A DNA stretch of 64,000 nucleotides from Thioclava marina (GCF_002020135.1 NZ_MPZS01000001.1:1364001-1428000), one strand, 5' to 3'. Positions 36,660-46,945 are shown, counted from the first letter of the stretch. Notes: generated by a model not told the origin, from the letters alone. Numbers and translations: made by a program.

Positions 36660-37321
36660 GCACTCAACTCCCACAGATCGAGAAGCGCCGCCTCCAGCGC
36701 CTCGAAATCACTCACCATGCGATGCGCACCCGCGGCCTCCAGGTCGGCAGGCGGGTGATAGCCCCAGCGCACGCCGATCGTGGCGACGCCCGCGCTGCGG
36801 CCCATCTCGATGTCGAAGCTCGTGTCGCCGATCATCACCGCATCCACCGCACTCACCCCGGCATCAGCCAGCGCCGCCCCGATCATCGAGGGGTGCGGCT
36901 TCGAAGGGTGATCGTCGGCGGTCTGCTGGCTGATGAAGAGCCCCTCGAGCCCGTGATGCTCGATCAGCGCCCGCAGGCCCCGGCGCGACTTGCCCGTCGC
37001 CACCGCAAGCAGCATGTCATCGCGCGCGGCCAGCTTGCGCAGCAGATCCTCGGCCCCGGGATAAAGCGGTGCGGGCGAGGCCGCGCGCTGGCTCATGTAG
37101 CTTTGCTTGTAGCCCTCGACGATGCGTGCCTGCGTGTCCTCGTCGAGTTCCGGCGCGAGCCGTGCCACCGCAAGCGGCAGCGAGAGCCCGACGATCTGCA
37201 ACACCGAAGACGCCGGCGGCGCGGGCACGCCCGCCGCCTCGAAGCCCAGCGTCATCGCATGAGTGATGTGGTTCTGGCTGTCCGAGATCGTGCCGTCGAC
37301 ATCGAAGATCGCGAGCTTCAT
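36656..37321 (-). CDS. HAD-superfamily phosphatase (phosphoglycolate phosphatase-like)
   Basis: A 221-residue haloacid dehalogenase-fold phosphatase. The nucleophile motif FDVDGTISDSQ is at residues 6-16, motif II is in AVATGKS near 115, and motif IV is MIGDTSFDIEMGR near 172. The cap domain is helical (subfamily IA), as in Gph and PpaX. ATG 37321 overlaps the RluC stop by four bases. The open frame running further upstream is not coding. The substrate is unknown; a housekeeping role in clearing phosphoglycolate is possible. Confidence 0.85.
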   Translation of the reverse strand: MKLAIFDVDGTISDSQNHITHAMTLGFEAAGVPAPPASSVLQIVGLSLPLAVARLAPELDEDTQARIVEGYKQSYMSQRAASPAPLYPGAEDLLRKLAARDDMLLAVATGKSRRGLRALIEHHGLEGLFISQQTADDHPSKPHPSMIGAALADAGVSAVDAVMIGDTSFDIEMGRSAGVATIGVRWGYHPPADLEAAGAHRMVSDFEALEAALLDLWELSA

Positions 37322-38358
37322 TTCAGATCCTCGAACGGGTCGGCGGGCACATCGCCCTCGTGCCAGTCCAAGAGATCCCAGGTCCGCTTCATATGTTCGG
37401 GAAGAGGCGCGGTGATTGTCATGCGCTTGCCGGTCACCGGATGATCGAAGCTGATCTGGCGGGCATGCAGGTGCAGCTTCCGAGAAATCTCGCCGCCCAG
37501 CTGCGCGCCCCAGCCGTCGCCGAGGTTCTCCTGGCTCGAACCGCCATATTTGCCATCCCCGATGATCGGGTTGCCGATCTCGGCCATATGCGCGCGCAGC
37601 TGATGCGTGCGCCCGGTGATCGGGACCAGCGCGACCCAGCTCAGCCTTTGGCCGAGGATGTGCAGCGTGAAATAGTCGGTCGTGGCGCGCTTGGCGCCCT
37701 CCACCTGGTCGATCTTTGCCGGGTGGATGCAGAGCATCTTCTCCCCCTCTCCACCACGCCCGTGCCCCGGCGCCTTCACCAGGCCGAAGCGGATCGTGCC
37801 GGTCTTGGGCTCGGGTGCGCCAGCCACGGCGGCCCAGTAGATCTTGCGGGTGGTCTTGGAGCGAAACGCCTCCGACAGGCGGCGCGCGACGCGATCGGTG
37901 CGCGCCAGCAGCAGCACGCCCGAGGTGTCCTTGTCGAGACGATGCACCAGCTTCGGCTTGTCCTTGTAGCCGAAGGTCAGCGCTTCGCTCAGCCCGTCGA
38001 CATGGCGGTTGCCCTGCCCCGAGCCACCCTGCGAGGGCAGACCCGGCGGCTTGTTGAGCGCGATGATATGCTCGTCCTTCCACAGCACACAGCTCTGGAT
38101 GAATTTCGCATCCGCGTCGGAAATGCCTTCGACCTTGGGCTTCGGCGCTTCATCGGGGATCGGCGGCACGCGGATCTCCTGTCCCGGCGCGACGCGGGTA
38201 TTGGCCTTCACCCGGCCCTTGTCGACACGCAGATCGCCCTTGCGGCAGAACTTCTCGATCATGCCCTGAGAAAGCTGCGGGAAGCGTTTCTTGAGGAAAC
38301 GGTCCAGGCGCTGCTCGCCATCTTCCTCGGTTACCTTGATATGTTGAACACCGCTCAT
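37318..38358 (-). CDS. rluC: RluC/RluD-family rRNA pseudouridine synthase
   Basis: A 346-residue pseudouridine synthase that isomerises uridines in 23S rRNA. An N-terminal S4 RNA-binding domain (RLDRFLKKRFPQLSQ near residue 17) is followed by the catalytic domain with the Asp motif VHRLDKDTSGVLLLA near 155 and the RTHQLRAHMA motif near 250. The length and S4 domain fit RluC; RluD is the alternative. ATG 38358 overlaps the crcB stop by four bases. Confidence 0.87.
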   Translation of the reverse strand: MSGVQHIKVTEEDGEQRLDRFLKKRFPQLSQGMIEKFCRKGDLRVDKGRVKANTRVAPGQEIRVPPIPDEAPKPKVEGISDADAKFIQSCVLWKDEHIIALNKPPGLPSQGGSGQGNRHVDGLSEALTFGYKDKPKLVHRLDKDTSGVLLLARTDRVARRLSEAFRSKTTRKIYWAAVAGAPEPKTGTIRFGLVKAPGHGRGGEGEKMLCIHPAKIDQVEGAKRATTDYFTLHILGQRLSWVALVPITGRTHQLRAHMAEIGNPIIGDGKYGGSSQENLGDGWGAQLGGEISRKLHLHARQISFDHPVTGKRMTITAPLPEHMKRTWDLLDWHEGDVPADPFEDLK

Positions 38359-38732
38359 AGCACCGCCCGCATCAGATGGATCCCCGCAATCAGCCCGACC
38401 AGCGCCGCGACCAGCGTGAGGCCCACGTAGAAGGCCGCAAGGCCCGTCTGGCCCCGCTCGATCAGCGTCCATGTCTCGAGCGAGAAGGAGGAATATGTGG
38501 TGAAACCGCCCAGCACCCCGGTCGCGAGGAAGGCGTTCCAGTGGGTGAGCTGTTTGTCACCGAGAAAGGTGATCAGCATCCCCATGAAGAAGGAACCGAG
38601 GATGTTCACCGTGATCACGCCAAGCGGCATCGGCTGCGGGCCGAAACTGCGCATCATGCCCACGCCGACCAGATAACGTCCCGAGGCGCCGATCGCACCA
38701 CCTAGCGCGACCTGCAAAACCGTTGAAAGCAT
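38355..38732 (-). CDS. crcB: Fluoride exporter CrcB/FluC
   Basis: A 125-residue small membrane channel with four predicted helices that expels fluoride as a dual-topology dimer. Diagnostic segments are GGAIGASGRYLVG near residue 10 and GGFTTYSSFSLE near 70, which contains the sodium- and fluoride-binding region. ATG 38732 has AAAGGAG six bases upstream. No fluoride riboswitch fits in the 44-base gap upstream. It lies just downstream of mgsA and heads a tightly coupled four-gene run. Confidence 0.93.
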   Translation of the reverse strand: MLSTVLQVALGGAIGASGRYLVGVGMMRSFGPQPMPLGVITVNILGSFFMGMLITFLGDKQLTHWNAFLATGVLGGFTTYSSFSLETWTLIERGQTGLAAFYVGLTLVAALVGLIAGIHLMRAVL

Positions 38733-38776
38733 CGCTGTCTCCTTTGGCGCCCTTGGACCTTCGGACGCGCGAAATG

Positions 38777-40090
38777 TCAAGTTTGGCGGCGCTCGCGCTG
38801 CTTGGAGAACCAGTCGAGGCGCTTTTTCAACTCACGCTCGAAGCCGCGTTCGACGGGCTGGTAGAGGACGGGGCGCTTCATCGTATCGGGGAAGAAGTTC
38901 TGCCCCGAGAACCCGTCCTCGGCGTCATGGTCATACTGATACCCCGCGCCGAAGCCCTGCTCTTCCATCAGCTTCGTCGGTGCGTTCAGGATATGCATCG
39001 GCGGCGGCTCGGAACCAGTGCGCTTGGCCTCCTTGCGCGCGGCCTTGTAGGCGATGTAGCCCGCGTTGGATTTCGGCGCGAGCGCGAGATAGAGCACCGC
39101 CTGCGCCAGTGCCAATTCGCCCTCGGGCGAGCCGAGACGCTCATAGGTGTTCCATGCGTCGATACACAGCACCTGCGCCTGCGGGTCGGCCAGCCCGATA
39201 TCCTCGACCGCCATGCGGGTAATGCGCCGGGCAAGGTAGCGCGGGTCCTCGCCACCCTCGAGCATCCGCGCAAACCAGTAGAGCGCGGCATCCGGGTCCG
39301 AGCCGCGCACCGATTTATGCAGCGCCGAGATCAGGTTGTAATGCTCGTCGCCCGACTTGTCGTATTTCGCGGCGCGCTTCATCAGCCGTGTCGAGAGCGC
39401 GTCGGTATCGAGATTGCCCGTCACCTTCCACGCCGCGACCTGCTCGATCAGATTGAGCAGCGCCCGCCCGTCGCCGTCGGCCATCTCCAGCAGCGCATCG
39501 CGCGCCTTGCCGGTCAGCGGCAGCGGCTTGCCCAGAGCCTTCTCGGCGCGTTGCGCGAGCCGTTCGAGATCGGCCAGATCGAGCCGCTGCAGGATCATCA
39601 CCTGCGCGCGGCTCAGCACAGCGGCGTTCAGCTCGAAGCTCGGGTTCTCGGTGGTGGCGCCGACCAGAAGGATCGTACCGTCCTCCATATGCGGCAGGAA
39701 ACTATCCTGCTGCGCCTTGTTGAAGCGGTGGATCTCGTCGACGAAAAGCAACGTGCCACGGCCTTGGGTGCGGCGCAGCTTTGCGGCCTCGAAGACCTTT
39801 CGCAGCTCCGGCACCCCGGTGAAGATCGCCGAGATCTGCACGAAGGCACGGTCGGACGCGTCAGCCAGCAGCCGCGCGATCGTCGTCTTGCCCACACCGG
39901 GCGGCCCCCAGAGGATCAGCGATCCAAGGCTACCCGCCGCAAGCATCGCTCCGAGTGGTCCATCCGGGCCAAGCACCTGCTCCTGCCCGATCACCTCGGA
40001 GAGCGATTTCGGGCGAATGCGGTCCGCCAGCGGGCGGGGAGCCTCGGTCGCGGGGCGGGATGGGGAAGGAGAGTCGAAGAGATCGGCCAT
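38777..40090 (-). CDS. Replication-associated recombination protein MgsA/RarA
   Basis: A 437-residue AAA+ ATPase acting at stalled replication forks. Walker A GPPGVGKTTIARLL is near residue 62, Walker B LFVDEIHRFNKAQQD near 112, and a sensor-1 GATTENPSFE near 142. The C-terminal tetramerisation domain contains RDARYLARR-like and YKAARKEAKRTG segments. It lies between the luxI terminator and crcB on the same strand. Confidence 0.93.
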   Translation of the reverse strand: MADLFDSPSPSRPATEAPRPLADRIRPKSLSEVIGQEQVLGPDGPLGAMLAAGSLGSLILWGPPGVGKTTIARLLADASDRAFVQISAIFTGVPELRKVFEAAKLRRTQGRGTLLFVDEIHRFNKAQQDSFLPHMEDGTILLVGATTENPSFELNAAVLSRAQVMILQRLDLADLERLAQRAEKALGKPLPLTGKARDALLEMADGDGRALLNLIEQVAAWKVTGNLDTDALSTRLMKRAAKYDKSGDEHYNLISALHKSVRGSDPDAALYWFARMLEGGEDPRYLARRITRMAVEDIGLADPQAQVLCIDAWNTYERLGSPEGELALAQAVLYLALAPKSNAGYIAYKAARKEAKRTGSEPPPMHILNAPTKLMEEQGFGAGYQYDHDAEDGFSGQNFFPDTMKRPVLYQPVERGFERELKKRLDWFSKQRERRQT

Positions 40091-40125
40091 GATGGGCGTG
40101 AAGGTAGTGCCTGGACCGTTGCTCG

Positions 40126-40157
40126 AAAAGCCCCCGCGCGTGTGAGCGCGCAGGGGC
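40126..40157 (-). terminator. Terminator after luxI
   Basis: The 11-bp arms GCCCCCGCGCG (40130-40140) and CGCGCAGGGGC (40147-40157) pair with one mismatch. On the minus strand the stem is followed by TTTT (40126-40129). On the plus strand TTGTTTTTC follows, so it could work in both directions. It closes the luxR-luxI unit before mgsA. Confidence 0.7.
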
Positions 40158-40168
40158 TTGTTTTTCGA

Positions 40169-40759
40169 TCAGTGAAGGTTCTGCGAGAAGTCCATGGAGA
40201 CCACCTGGTTATTGATCCCGTCGATCTCAAGCACCGGCCCCATCGCGGTCATGTCTACCCCCACACGCCCCGCCCAACGCGGCCAGTTCGCGTTGAGCAG
40301 CGTGAGCGCCGAACGCGCACCCAGGCGACGCGCGGCATTGCCGATCTCCATCACCAGCTTGGCGTGGACGCGGCGACGCATTGCGGCGGGCACATCATGG
40401 GCCACGAAGAGGCGCGAGCTTTCCCAGACCGTCTCGGCAACGGGTGCCTCGTCATAGAGAAGATTCGACGGGATGGTGTCGAGCAGGCCACGCTGTGCAT
40501 CGCGGATCATGTAGGTGTAGATGCCGCATTTGGTGGTGGTGGGCGTCAGACGGTTGCCTGCGAGCACCTTGCCCAACTCGTCATGGACGACGACCCAGCG
40601 GCTTGCGGGGGTGTCGTACTGGTCGTATTCCATGCCCATCGCTTCGGGCAGATCCCATTTGTTGTGGACGATGAAAAGTTCTCGCCGAGCGCGAAGCATG
40701 TTCGCGAACAGCTCGCCATGGTTGTGGAAATTGGTGAACGAAAGCGTGGTGGTCTGCAT
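40169..40759 (-). CDS. Acyl-homoserine-lactone synthase (LuxI family)
   Basis: A 196-residue autoinducer synthase that makes an N-acyl-homoserine lactone from S-adenosylmethionine and acyl-ACP (or acyl-CoA). The invariant residues are all present: R25, F29, W35, E44, D46, D49, R70, E113 and R116. The C-terminal half, which sets acyl-chain specificity, cannot be read for chain length. GGAGGA precedes ATG 40759. It follows the luxR-type gene by 55 bases on the same strand, with a terminator behind, so the pair is probably one transcription unit with autoregulation. Confidence 0.92.
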   Translation of the reverse strand: MQTTTLSFTNFHNHGELFANMLRARRELFIVHNKWDLPEAMGMEYDQYDTPASRWVVVHDELGKVLAGNRLTPTTTKCGIYTYMIRDAQRGLLDTIPSNLLYDEAPVAETVWESSRLFVAHDVPAAMRRRVHAKLVMEIGNAARRLGARSALTLLNANWPRWAGRVGVDMTAMGPVLEIDGINNQVVSMDFSQNLH

Positions 40760-40814
40760 GTCTTCCTCCTGCAGGGTTGGTTGGTCAAATCAGCCGTGCG
40801 GAGGGCGACAGCCA

Positions 40815-41441
40815 CTAGAGCAGTCGAAAGTCCTTGGCGCGCTGGATGGCTTCGGCCGTAGTCCGGGCCATCAGCCTTGTTCGCGCAGAATTCAGACGCG
40901 CCTTTAGAGCGCTCTCAGAAATCCCCAGTTTTGCGGCTGCTGCCGCGTGTCGGTCGCCCCCAGCAACACAGCGCAAAGCCTCGATCTGAGCCTTCGTGAG
41001 CTCCTCGGGAGGTTCGGTCATCTCGTGCAATTCGTGCACGATCTTCTCGAACGTACCGATCTCTTCGTCGAGGAATTCCCGATCATCGCGGGCAAAGCTC
41101 GCGATCGTTCGGGACCGGATTGGTCCACAAGAGACCGTGACCCCATATACGAGGCCATATTTCCGGGCTTCATCGAAGAGGTGGAACGGATCCGGCAGGC
41201 GCGGGTCGCTCCACCGGATTGCTCCGGTCTCGCTAAACCCCCACGCGGTCATCGGGTCGCGCAGCACATATCCTTTCTCGGTGTAATGATCCAGCCAGGC
41301 CTTGTCGTAGGTCTGGTAGGTCATCAACGGAGCCGTGAAGCGGATATGCAACCCGACGAAAAAGCCGCGCGGAGCCATACGGCCCAACTCTCTCAGCTTC
41401 AAATCGATTCTGCTCTGTATCGACATACCTTTTTTAGACAT
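40815..41441 (-). CDS. LuxR-family autoinducer-binding regulator
   Basis: A 208-residue transcription factor with an N-terminal autoinducer-binding domain. W49, Y53, D62, P63 and W77 have the spacing of TraR W57, Y61, D70, P71 and W85, shifted by eight. The C-terminal LuxR helix-turn-helix spans about residues 145-205 (ELTKAQIEALRCVAGG, then the SALKARLNSARTRL recognition region). It presumably senses the AHL made by the next gene. The start is unsure: neither ATG 41441 nor ATG 41426 has a good ribosome site, and the upstream DNA is notably A/T-rich for this window. Confidence 0.88.
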   Translation of the reverse strand: MSKKGMSIQSRIDLKLRELGRMAPRGFFVGLHIRFTAPLMTYQTYDKAWLDHYTEKGYVLRDPMTAWGFSETGAIRWSDPRLPDPFHLFDEARKYGLVYGVTVSCGPIRSRTIASFARDDREFLDEEIGTFEKIVHELHEMTEPPEELTKAQIEALRCVAGGDRHAAAAAKLGISESALKARLNSARTRLMARTTAEAIQRAKDFRLL

Positions 41442-41462
41442 GTTGAAAAAAATTCGGTCAAC
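41442..41462. promoter_or_regulatory. Imperfect inverted repeat at the luxR start
   Basis: GTTGA (41442-41446) and TCAAC (41458-41462) form a 21-base element immediately upstream of the first luxR ATG, in an A/T-rich stretch. On the minus strand it also contains TTGACC, which could be a -35 hexamer for a start further inside the gene. It has the size of a lux-box but does not match the classic consensus, so it is only a candidate operator. Confidence 0.25.
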
Positions 41463-41605
41463 TTAAAAGTGTTAACCGGTTTTACGGTTTCCGTTGGGGA
41501 ACCGCGGCGAAGGGAATAATCTGACGAGCGCGCCGGTGCTCGAGAACGAATCTGACGCGTCAATGGCAGACTGTCAGGCAAGAAGGGCAAAATGAGGGCG
41601 AAATG

Positions 41606-41633
41606 AAAAAATCCCGCCCTTTCGGACGGGATT
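41606..41633 (-). terminator. Intrinsic terminator of rplQ
   Basis: On the minus strand AATCCCGTCC and GGGCGGGATT pair (one G-T wobble) around GAAA, followed by a run of T, 39 bases past the rplQ stop. It ends the ribosomal operon and insulates it from luxR. Confidence 0.8.
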
Positions 41634-41671
41634 CTGAAGTCTTTCGTCAACCTCGAGGGTCGGCGCGAGGA

Positions 41672-42097
41672 TCAATCCTCGGCGGCCTCTTCGGCTTCGA
41701 CACGCGCCTTGTCGGCAGCGCCTTTGGCGGCCGGGTCACGATCGACGAATTCGATGATCGCCATCGGCGCCATGTCGCCATAGCGGAAGCCGGCTTTCAG
41801 AACGCGAACATAACCGCCCTGACGCTCGGCGTAGCGCGGGCCGAGCACGTCGAACAGCTTCGAGACGTACTGGTCCTGCTTGAGCTGCGCCGCAGCCTGA
41901 CGGCGGGCGTGCAGGTCGCCGCGCTTGGCGAGCGTGACCAGCTTCTCGATGATCGGACGGAGTTCTTTTGCCTTCGGCAGGGTCGTCTTGATCTGCTCGT
42001 GCTCGATCAGCGAGCCAGCCATGTTGGCGAAGAGCGCCTTGCGGTGCTCATGGGTACGGTTGAGGCGGCGGTAGCCACGTGCGTGACGCATTGTCAT
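41672..42097 (-). CDS. rplQ: 50S ribosomal protein L17
   Basis: A 141-residue large-subunit protein. It begins with [24 protein letters not shown], the L17 signature region, and is rich in basic residues until an acidic/Ala tail (about 120-141) common in alphaproteobacteria. GGAGAA precedes the ATG. It is the last gene of the alpha operon, separated from rpoA by a 136-base spacer with a strong stem-loop. Confidence 0.97.
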   Translation of the reverse strand: MTMRHARGYRRLNRTHEHRKALFANMAGSLIEHEQIKTTLPKAKELRPIIEKLVTLAKRGDLHARRQAAAQLKQDQYVSKLFDVLGPRYAERQGGYVRVLKAGFRYGDMAPMAIIEFVDRDPAAKGAADKARVEAEEAAED

Positions 42098-42197
42098 TCT
42101 CCAATCTTGCGTTTTGCTTTGTCAGGCCGGCGATGCGTGTCACCGGCTCACCTTGGGGCCTCTCGACCCAGATCGTCCCCGGCAGCCCGGGCATTTG

Positions 42198-42224
42198 TGA
42201 GGGGCGTTTATCCAACGCCCCTCA
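42198..42224 (-). terminator. rpoA-rplQ intercistronic stem-loop
   Basis: A perfect 11-bp stem of TGAGGGGCGTT (42198-42208) and AACGCCCCTCA (42214-42224) with a five-base loop lies nine bases past the rpoA stop. Because rplQ follows on the same strand, it probably sets relative levels or processing rather than acting as a full stop. Confidence 0.55.
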
Positions 42225-42233
42225 AATCGTCAA

Positions 42234-43250
42234 TCAGAACTGGTCTTCGAAACGCTTGGCCAGATCTTCGATGTTCTCCGGCGGCCAGTCTTCGACTTCC
42301 ATACCGAGATGCAGGCCCATGCCCGAGAGCACTTCCTTGATCTCGTTGAGCGACTTGCGGCCGAAGTTCGGAGTGCGGAGCATCTCGGCTTCGGTCTTCT
42401 GGATCAGGTCGCCGATATAGACGATGTTGTCGTTCTTCAGGCAGTTCGCCGAACGCACCGAAAGCTCGAGCTCGTCGACCTTCTTCAGCAGCAGCGGGTT
42501 GAACTCGAGACCGTCGTCCGCGTCCTGCTTCGAGGCCGATTCCGGCTCTTCGAAGTTCACGAAGATCGACAGCTGGTCCTGGAGGATGCGGGCAGCGAAG
42601 GCCACCGCGTCTTCCGCCGAGATCGAACCGTCGGTTTCGACCTTCATGGTCAGCTTGTCATAGTCGAGCACCTGACCTTCGCGGGTCGGCTGCACTTCGT
42701 AGGCGACTTTCTTCACCGGCGAGTAGATCGCGTCGACCGGGATCAGGCCGATCGGCGCATCCTCGGGACGGTTCTTGTCGGCGGCGACATAGCCCTTGCC
42801 GGTGTTCACGGTCAGCTCCATGAACAGGTCGGCGCCGTCGTCGAGGTGGCAAACCACGTGATCCTTGTTCAGGACCTCGATGCCGGCGGTCTCGGTGATG
42901 TCACCGGCGGTGACGACGCCCGGGCCCTTGGCCGAGATCGAGAGACGCTTCGGCCCTTCGACATCCATGCGCAGCGCGACGCCCTTGAGGTTCAGGACGA
43001 TGTCGGTGACGTCTTCACGCACACCGGCGACCGAGGAGAACTCGTGCAGCACGTTGTCGATCTGAACGCTGGTGATCGCGGCGCCCTGGAGCGACGAGAG
43101 CAGTACGCGACGCAGCGCGTTGCCGAGCGTCAGGCCGAAGCCGCGCTCGAGCGGTTCGGCGACGATAGTCGCCTGGCGCAGCGGGTCGTTGCCGGGCTTG
43201 ATTTCAAGCTGCGTCGGCTTGATGAGTTCGGCCCAATTCTTGTGGATCAT
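42234..43250 (-). CDS. rpoA: RNA polymerase alpha subunit
   Basis: A 338-residue alpha subunit. The N-terminal dimerisation domain has [22 protein letters not shown] near residue 34. The C-terminal domain (about 255-320) contains the [12 protein letters not shown] and [15 protein letters not shown] helix-hairpin-helix segments that contact UP elements and activators. GGAGGC precedes ATG 43250. The gene lies between rpsK and rplQ in the standard alpha-operon order. Confidence 0.98.
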   Translation of the reverse strand: MIHKNWAELIKPTQLEIKPGNDPLRQATIVAEPLERGFGLTLGNALRRVLLSSLQGAAITSVQIDNVLHEFSSVAGVREDVTDIVLNLKGVALRMDVEGPKRLSISAKGPGVVTAGDITETAGIEVLNKDHVVCHLDDGADLFMELTVNTGKGYVAADKNRPEDAPIGLIPVDAIYSPVKKVAYEVQPTREGQVLDYDKLTMKVETDGSISAEDAVAFAARILQDQLSIFVNFEEPESASKQDADDGLEFNPLLLKKVDELELSVRSANCLKNDNIVYIGDLIQKTEAEMLRTPNFGRKSLNEIKEVLSGMGLHLGMEVEDWPPENIEDLAKRFEDQF

Positions 43251-43326
43251 GCGTTTGCCTCCATACCAGTCCCAGACCCATGCCCAATGTCGGGGACGCC
43301 CGAGGATAAAACCGAAAAATGCGGCA

Positions 43327-43353
43327 GGGCCGCGCGGGAAATCCGCACGGCCC
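43327..43353 (-). terminator. rpsK-rpoA intercistronic stem-loop
   Basis: The 11-bp arms GGGCCGCGCGG (43327-43337) and CCGCACGGCCC (43343-43353) pair with one wobble. On the minus strand the hairpin lies 17 bases past the rpsK stop and is followed 6 bases later by ATTTTT. It is a likely partial terminator or processing site ahead of rpoA. Confidence 0.5.
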
Positions 43354-43370
43354 GACCGTCGTAATCTAGA

Positions 43371-43760
43371 TCAGACGCGGCGACGCTTCGGCGGGCGGCA
43401 GCCGTTGTGCGCGATCGGGGTCACGTCACGAATCGAGGTGACGGTGAGACCGACAGCAGCCAGCGCGCGCAGCGCCGATTCACGACCCGAACCGGGGCCC
43501 TGAACTTCGACGTCCACGGTGCGCAGACCGTGTTCCTGAGCCTTCTTGGCCGCATCTTCTGCAGCCATCTGAGCGGCATAGGGGGTCGACTTACGCGAAC
43601 CCTTGAAGCCCATCGTGCCGGCCGACGACCACGAGATCGCATTGCCCTGCACGTCCGAGATCAGGATCTTGGTGTTGTTGAACGAGGAGTTCACATGAAC
43701 GACGCCAGCGGCGATGTTCTTGCGTTCCTTGCGCTTAGCGCGAACCTTATCACGAGCCAT
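43371..43760 (-). CDS. rpsK: 30S ribosomal protein S11
   Basis: A 129-residue platform protein of the small subunit. Conserved segments are [16 protein letters not shown] near residue 22, [14 protein letters not shown] near 52, and the C-terminal [18 protein letters not shown]. It follows rpsM by 15 bases. Confidence 0.98.
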   Translation of the reverse strand: MARDKVRAKRKERKNIAAGVVHVNSSFNNTKILISDVQGNAISWSSAGTMGFKGSRKSTPYAAQMAAEDAAKKAQEHGLRTVDVEVQGPGSGRESALRALAAVGLTVTSIRDVTPIAHNGCRPPKRRRV

Positions 43761-43775
43761 TGTTCCTGCCTCCCC

Positions 43776-44144
43776 TTACTTCTTCTTGCCGGCGATCGGC
43801 TTGGCCGGGCCCTTGCGGGTACGGGCGTTGGTATGGGTGCGCTGACCACGCACGGGCAGGTTGCGGCGATGACGCAGGCCACGGTAGCAGCCGAGGTCCA
43901 TCAGGCGCTTGATGTTCATCTGAACTTCACGGCGCAGGTCGCCTTCGACGGTGTGGTTGGCGTCGATGTATTCGCGGATCGCGAGCACTTCGGCATCCGA
44001 AAGCTCGTTCACGCGGCGGGTCTGGTCGATGCCGACGGCGTCGCAGATCTGCTTGGCCGAGTGGGGACCGATCCCGGTGATGTAGGTAAGTGCGATCGGG
44101 ACGCGTTTCCCGGTCGGAATGTTGACGCCAGCAATACGTGCCAA
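43776..44144 (-). CDS. rpsM: 30S ribosomal protein S13
   Basis: A 122-residue head protein of the small subunit: [21 protein letters not shown] at the N-terminus, and the basic C-terminal [25 protein letters not shown] that contacts tRNA and the subunit bridge. The start codon is TTG (44144-44142), unusual for a ribosomal protein; AAAGGA lies upstream and no ATG is available in frame. A stem-loop sits in the leader between adk and this gene. Confidence 0.97.
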   Translation of the reverse strand: MARIAGVNIPTGKRVPIALTYITGIGPHSAKQICDAVGIDQTRRVNELSDAEVLAIREYIDANHTVEGDLRREVQMNIKRLMDLGCYRGLRHRRNLPVRGQRTHTNARTRKGPAKPIAGKKK

Positions 44145-44200
44145 AGCGCTTATCCTTTCGTTGCGAGCCCGTAACCCCAGGCCCTTTTTTCACAACACAA

Positions 44201-44224
44201 GGCCCGAAACTGGCGCTTCGGGCC
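44201..44224 (-). terminator. adk-rpsM intercistronic stem-loop
   Basis: A perfect 8-bp stem GGCCCGAA (44201-44208) and TTCGGGCC (44217-44224), followed on the minus strand by TTGTGTTGTG. It lies 100 bases past adk and 57 bases before rpsM. It could be a weak terminator of the secY-adk part or a leader element for rpsM. Confidence 0.45.
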
Positions 44225-44286
44225 CGCGACTGCTTCCCGTCGGGGAATCTTCCGTAAACGGAAACGATTCTCAGAAGAGACGCCGT

Positions 44287-44315
44287 GACCTAGAGGGAAA
44301 CGCCCTCCGGGTCAA
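44287..44315 (-). promoter_or_regulatory. Possible rpsM promoter in the adk-rpsM gap
   Basis: On the minus strand TTGACC (44315-44310) is followed 17 bases later by TAGGTC (44292-44287). The -35 is good and the -10 weak. With the hairpin downstream, it would let rpsM-rpsK-rpoA-rplQ be transcribed separately from secY-adk. Confidence 0.3.
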
Positions 44316-44323
44316 GACTTGAT

Positions 44324-44980
44324 TCACGATTGCGAGACGCCGTCGAGAATTCGAGCAATCTCGCCCGCCACGTCCTCGATCTCGGCGAGACCGTCGACGG
44401 TCAAAAGATCTCCCGCGTGATAGTAGTAGCCGATCAGCGGAGAGGTCTTCTTGTAGTACTCCATCAGGCGGGTACGCAGGCTGTCCTCGTTGTCGTCGGC
44501 ACGGCGCTTGACATCCGTGCTGCCGCATTTGGCGCATTTGCCGTCGGCAGGCCAGGGCTTGGTCTGGTCGTGATAGACCTCGCCGCAACCGCCGCAGGTC
44601 GAGCGGCCGGTGATGCGCGAGACGAGTGCCTCGTCATCGACCTGCATCTCGATCACCGCGTCGAGCTTGGCGCCCATCTTCGCGAGCAGTTCCCCCAGCG
44701 CGTCGGCTTGCGCCAGCGTGCGCGGGAACCCGTCGAAGATGAAGCCTTCGCCGCCACCGGACAGTTTCTCTTCGATCAGACCGATCACGATCTCATCGGT
44801 CACGAGTTGGCCCTTGGCCATGACTTCCGCGACGCGGTTGCCCATCTCGCTGCCCGAGTCCTTGGCCTCGCGCAGCATGTCCCCGGTGGAGAGCTGGACC
44901 ATGCCACGCTCTTCGACGAGACGGCGGGCCTGCGTGCCTTTACCGGCGCCGGGCGGGCCGAGGAGGATGATATTCGCCAT
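44324..44980 (-). CDS. adk: Adenylate kinase, zinc-lid type
   Basis: A 218-residue kinase interconverting ATP+AMP and 2 ADP. The P-loop GPPGAGKGT is at residues 8-16, the AMP-binding DGFPRT near 83, and a long LID carries four cysteines (C129, C132, C149, C152) that should bind structural zinc, as in Gram-positive enzymes. AAGGAT precedes the ATG. It occupies the normal position between secY and rpsM. Confidence 0.97.
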   Translation of the reverse strand: MANIILLGPPGAGKGTQARRLVEERGMVQLSTGDMLREAKDSGSEMGNRVAEVMAKGQLVTDEIVIGLIEEKLSGGGEGFIFDGFPRTLAQADALGELLAKMGAKLDAVIEMQVDDEALVSRITGRSTCGGCGEVYHDQTKPWPADGKCAKCGSTDVKRRADDNEDSLRTRLMEYYKKTSPLIGYYYHAGDLLTVDGLAEIEDVAGEIARILDGVSQS

Positions 44981-45009
44981 GATGGATCCTTCCCGAGATC
45001 AGGTTTCGG

Positions 45010-46374
<1,365 letters not shown>

Positions 46375-46477
46375 ATGCTCGTCTCTTTCATGTAAAGCGC
46401 CGCCCAACCGGTTCCCGGTCGGCGGCGCCTAGAAAACCTTCGCCTATGTAATCGGGCCGGAGCCCGCTCACAACAGC

Positions 46478-46945
46478 TTATTCAGCAGCCTGCGCCACCG
46501 TGATCGAGCCGCCAGCCTTCTCGACAGCCTCGATGGCCGACTTCGAAGCGCCGGTGACGTTGAGCGTCACTTTCGACTTGATGTCGCCCTTGGCGAGAAC
46601 ACGCACGCCATCGAGCTTGCGGCGAACCACACCGGCCGCGACCAGCGCGTCTTCGGTGATCTCGGCTTTCGCGTCGAGCTTGCCGGCTTCGATGAAGGTC
46701 TCGATCTGACCGAGGTTCACGACGTTGAACTTCTTCGCGTTCGGCTTGGTGAAGCCACGCTTCGGAAGACGACGGTAGAGCGGCATCTGGCCGCCTTCGT
46801 AACCGTTCAGGGCCACGCCCGAACGCGATTTCTGACCTTTGATACCACGGCCAGCCATCTTGCCCTTGCCCGAGCCCGGACCGCGAGCAACGCGTTTCTG
46901 TTTCTTGGCAGCGCCGGGATTGTCGCGCAGTTCGTTGAGTTTCAT
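46478..46945 (-). CDS. rplO: 50S ribosomal protein L15
   Basis: A 155-residue large-subunit protein beginning [22 protein letters not shown] with the glycine-rich [20 protein letters not shown] region near residue 24. AAGGAG precedes ATG 46945. In most bacteria rpsE and rpmD lie directly upstream; here the upstream neighbour is a divergent spike-like gene, so the spc operon is split at this point and rplO must have its own promoter within the 251-base gap 46946-47196. No convincing promoter hexamers were picked out there. Confidence 0.97.
   Translation of the reverse strand: MKLNELRDNPGAAKKQKRVARGPGSGKGKMAGRGIKGQKSRSGVALNGYEGGQMPLYRRLPKRGFTKPNAKKFNVVNLGQIETFIEAGKLDAKAEITEDALVAAGVVRRKLDGVRVLAKGDIKSKVTLNVTGASKSAIEAVEKAGGSITVAQAAE

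Noticed and set aside
38733-38776. A fluoride riboswitch upstream of crcB
   Set aside because: The 44-base gap between mgsA and crcB is too short and shows no suitable pseudoknot.
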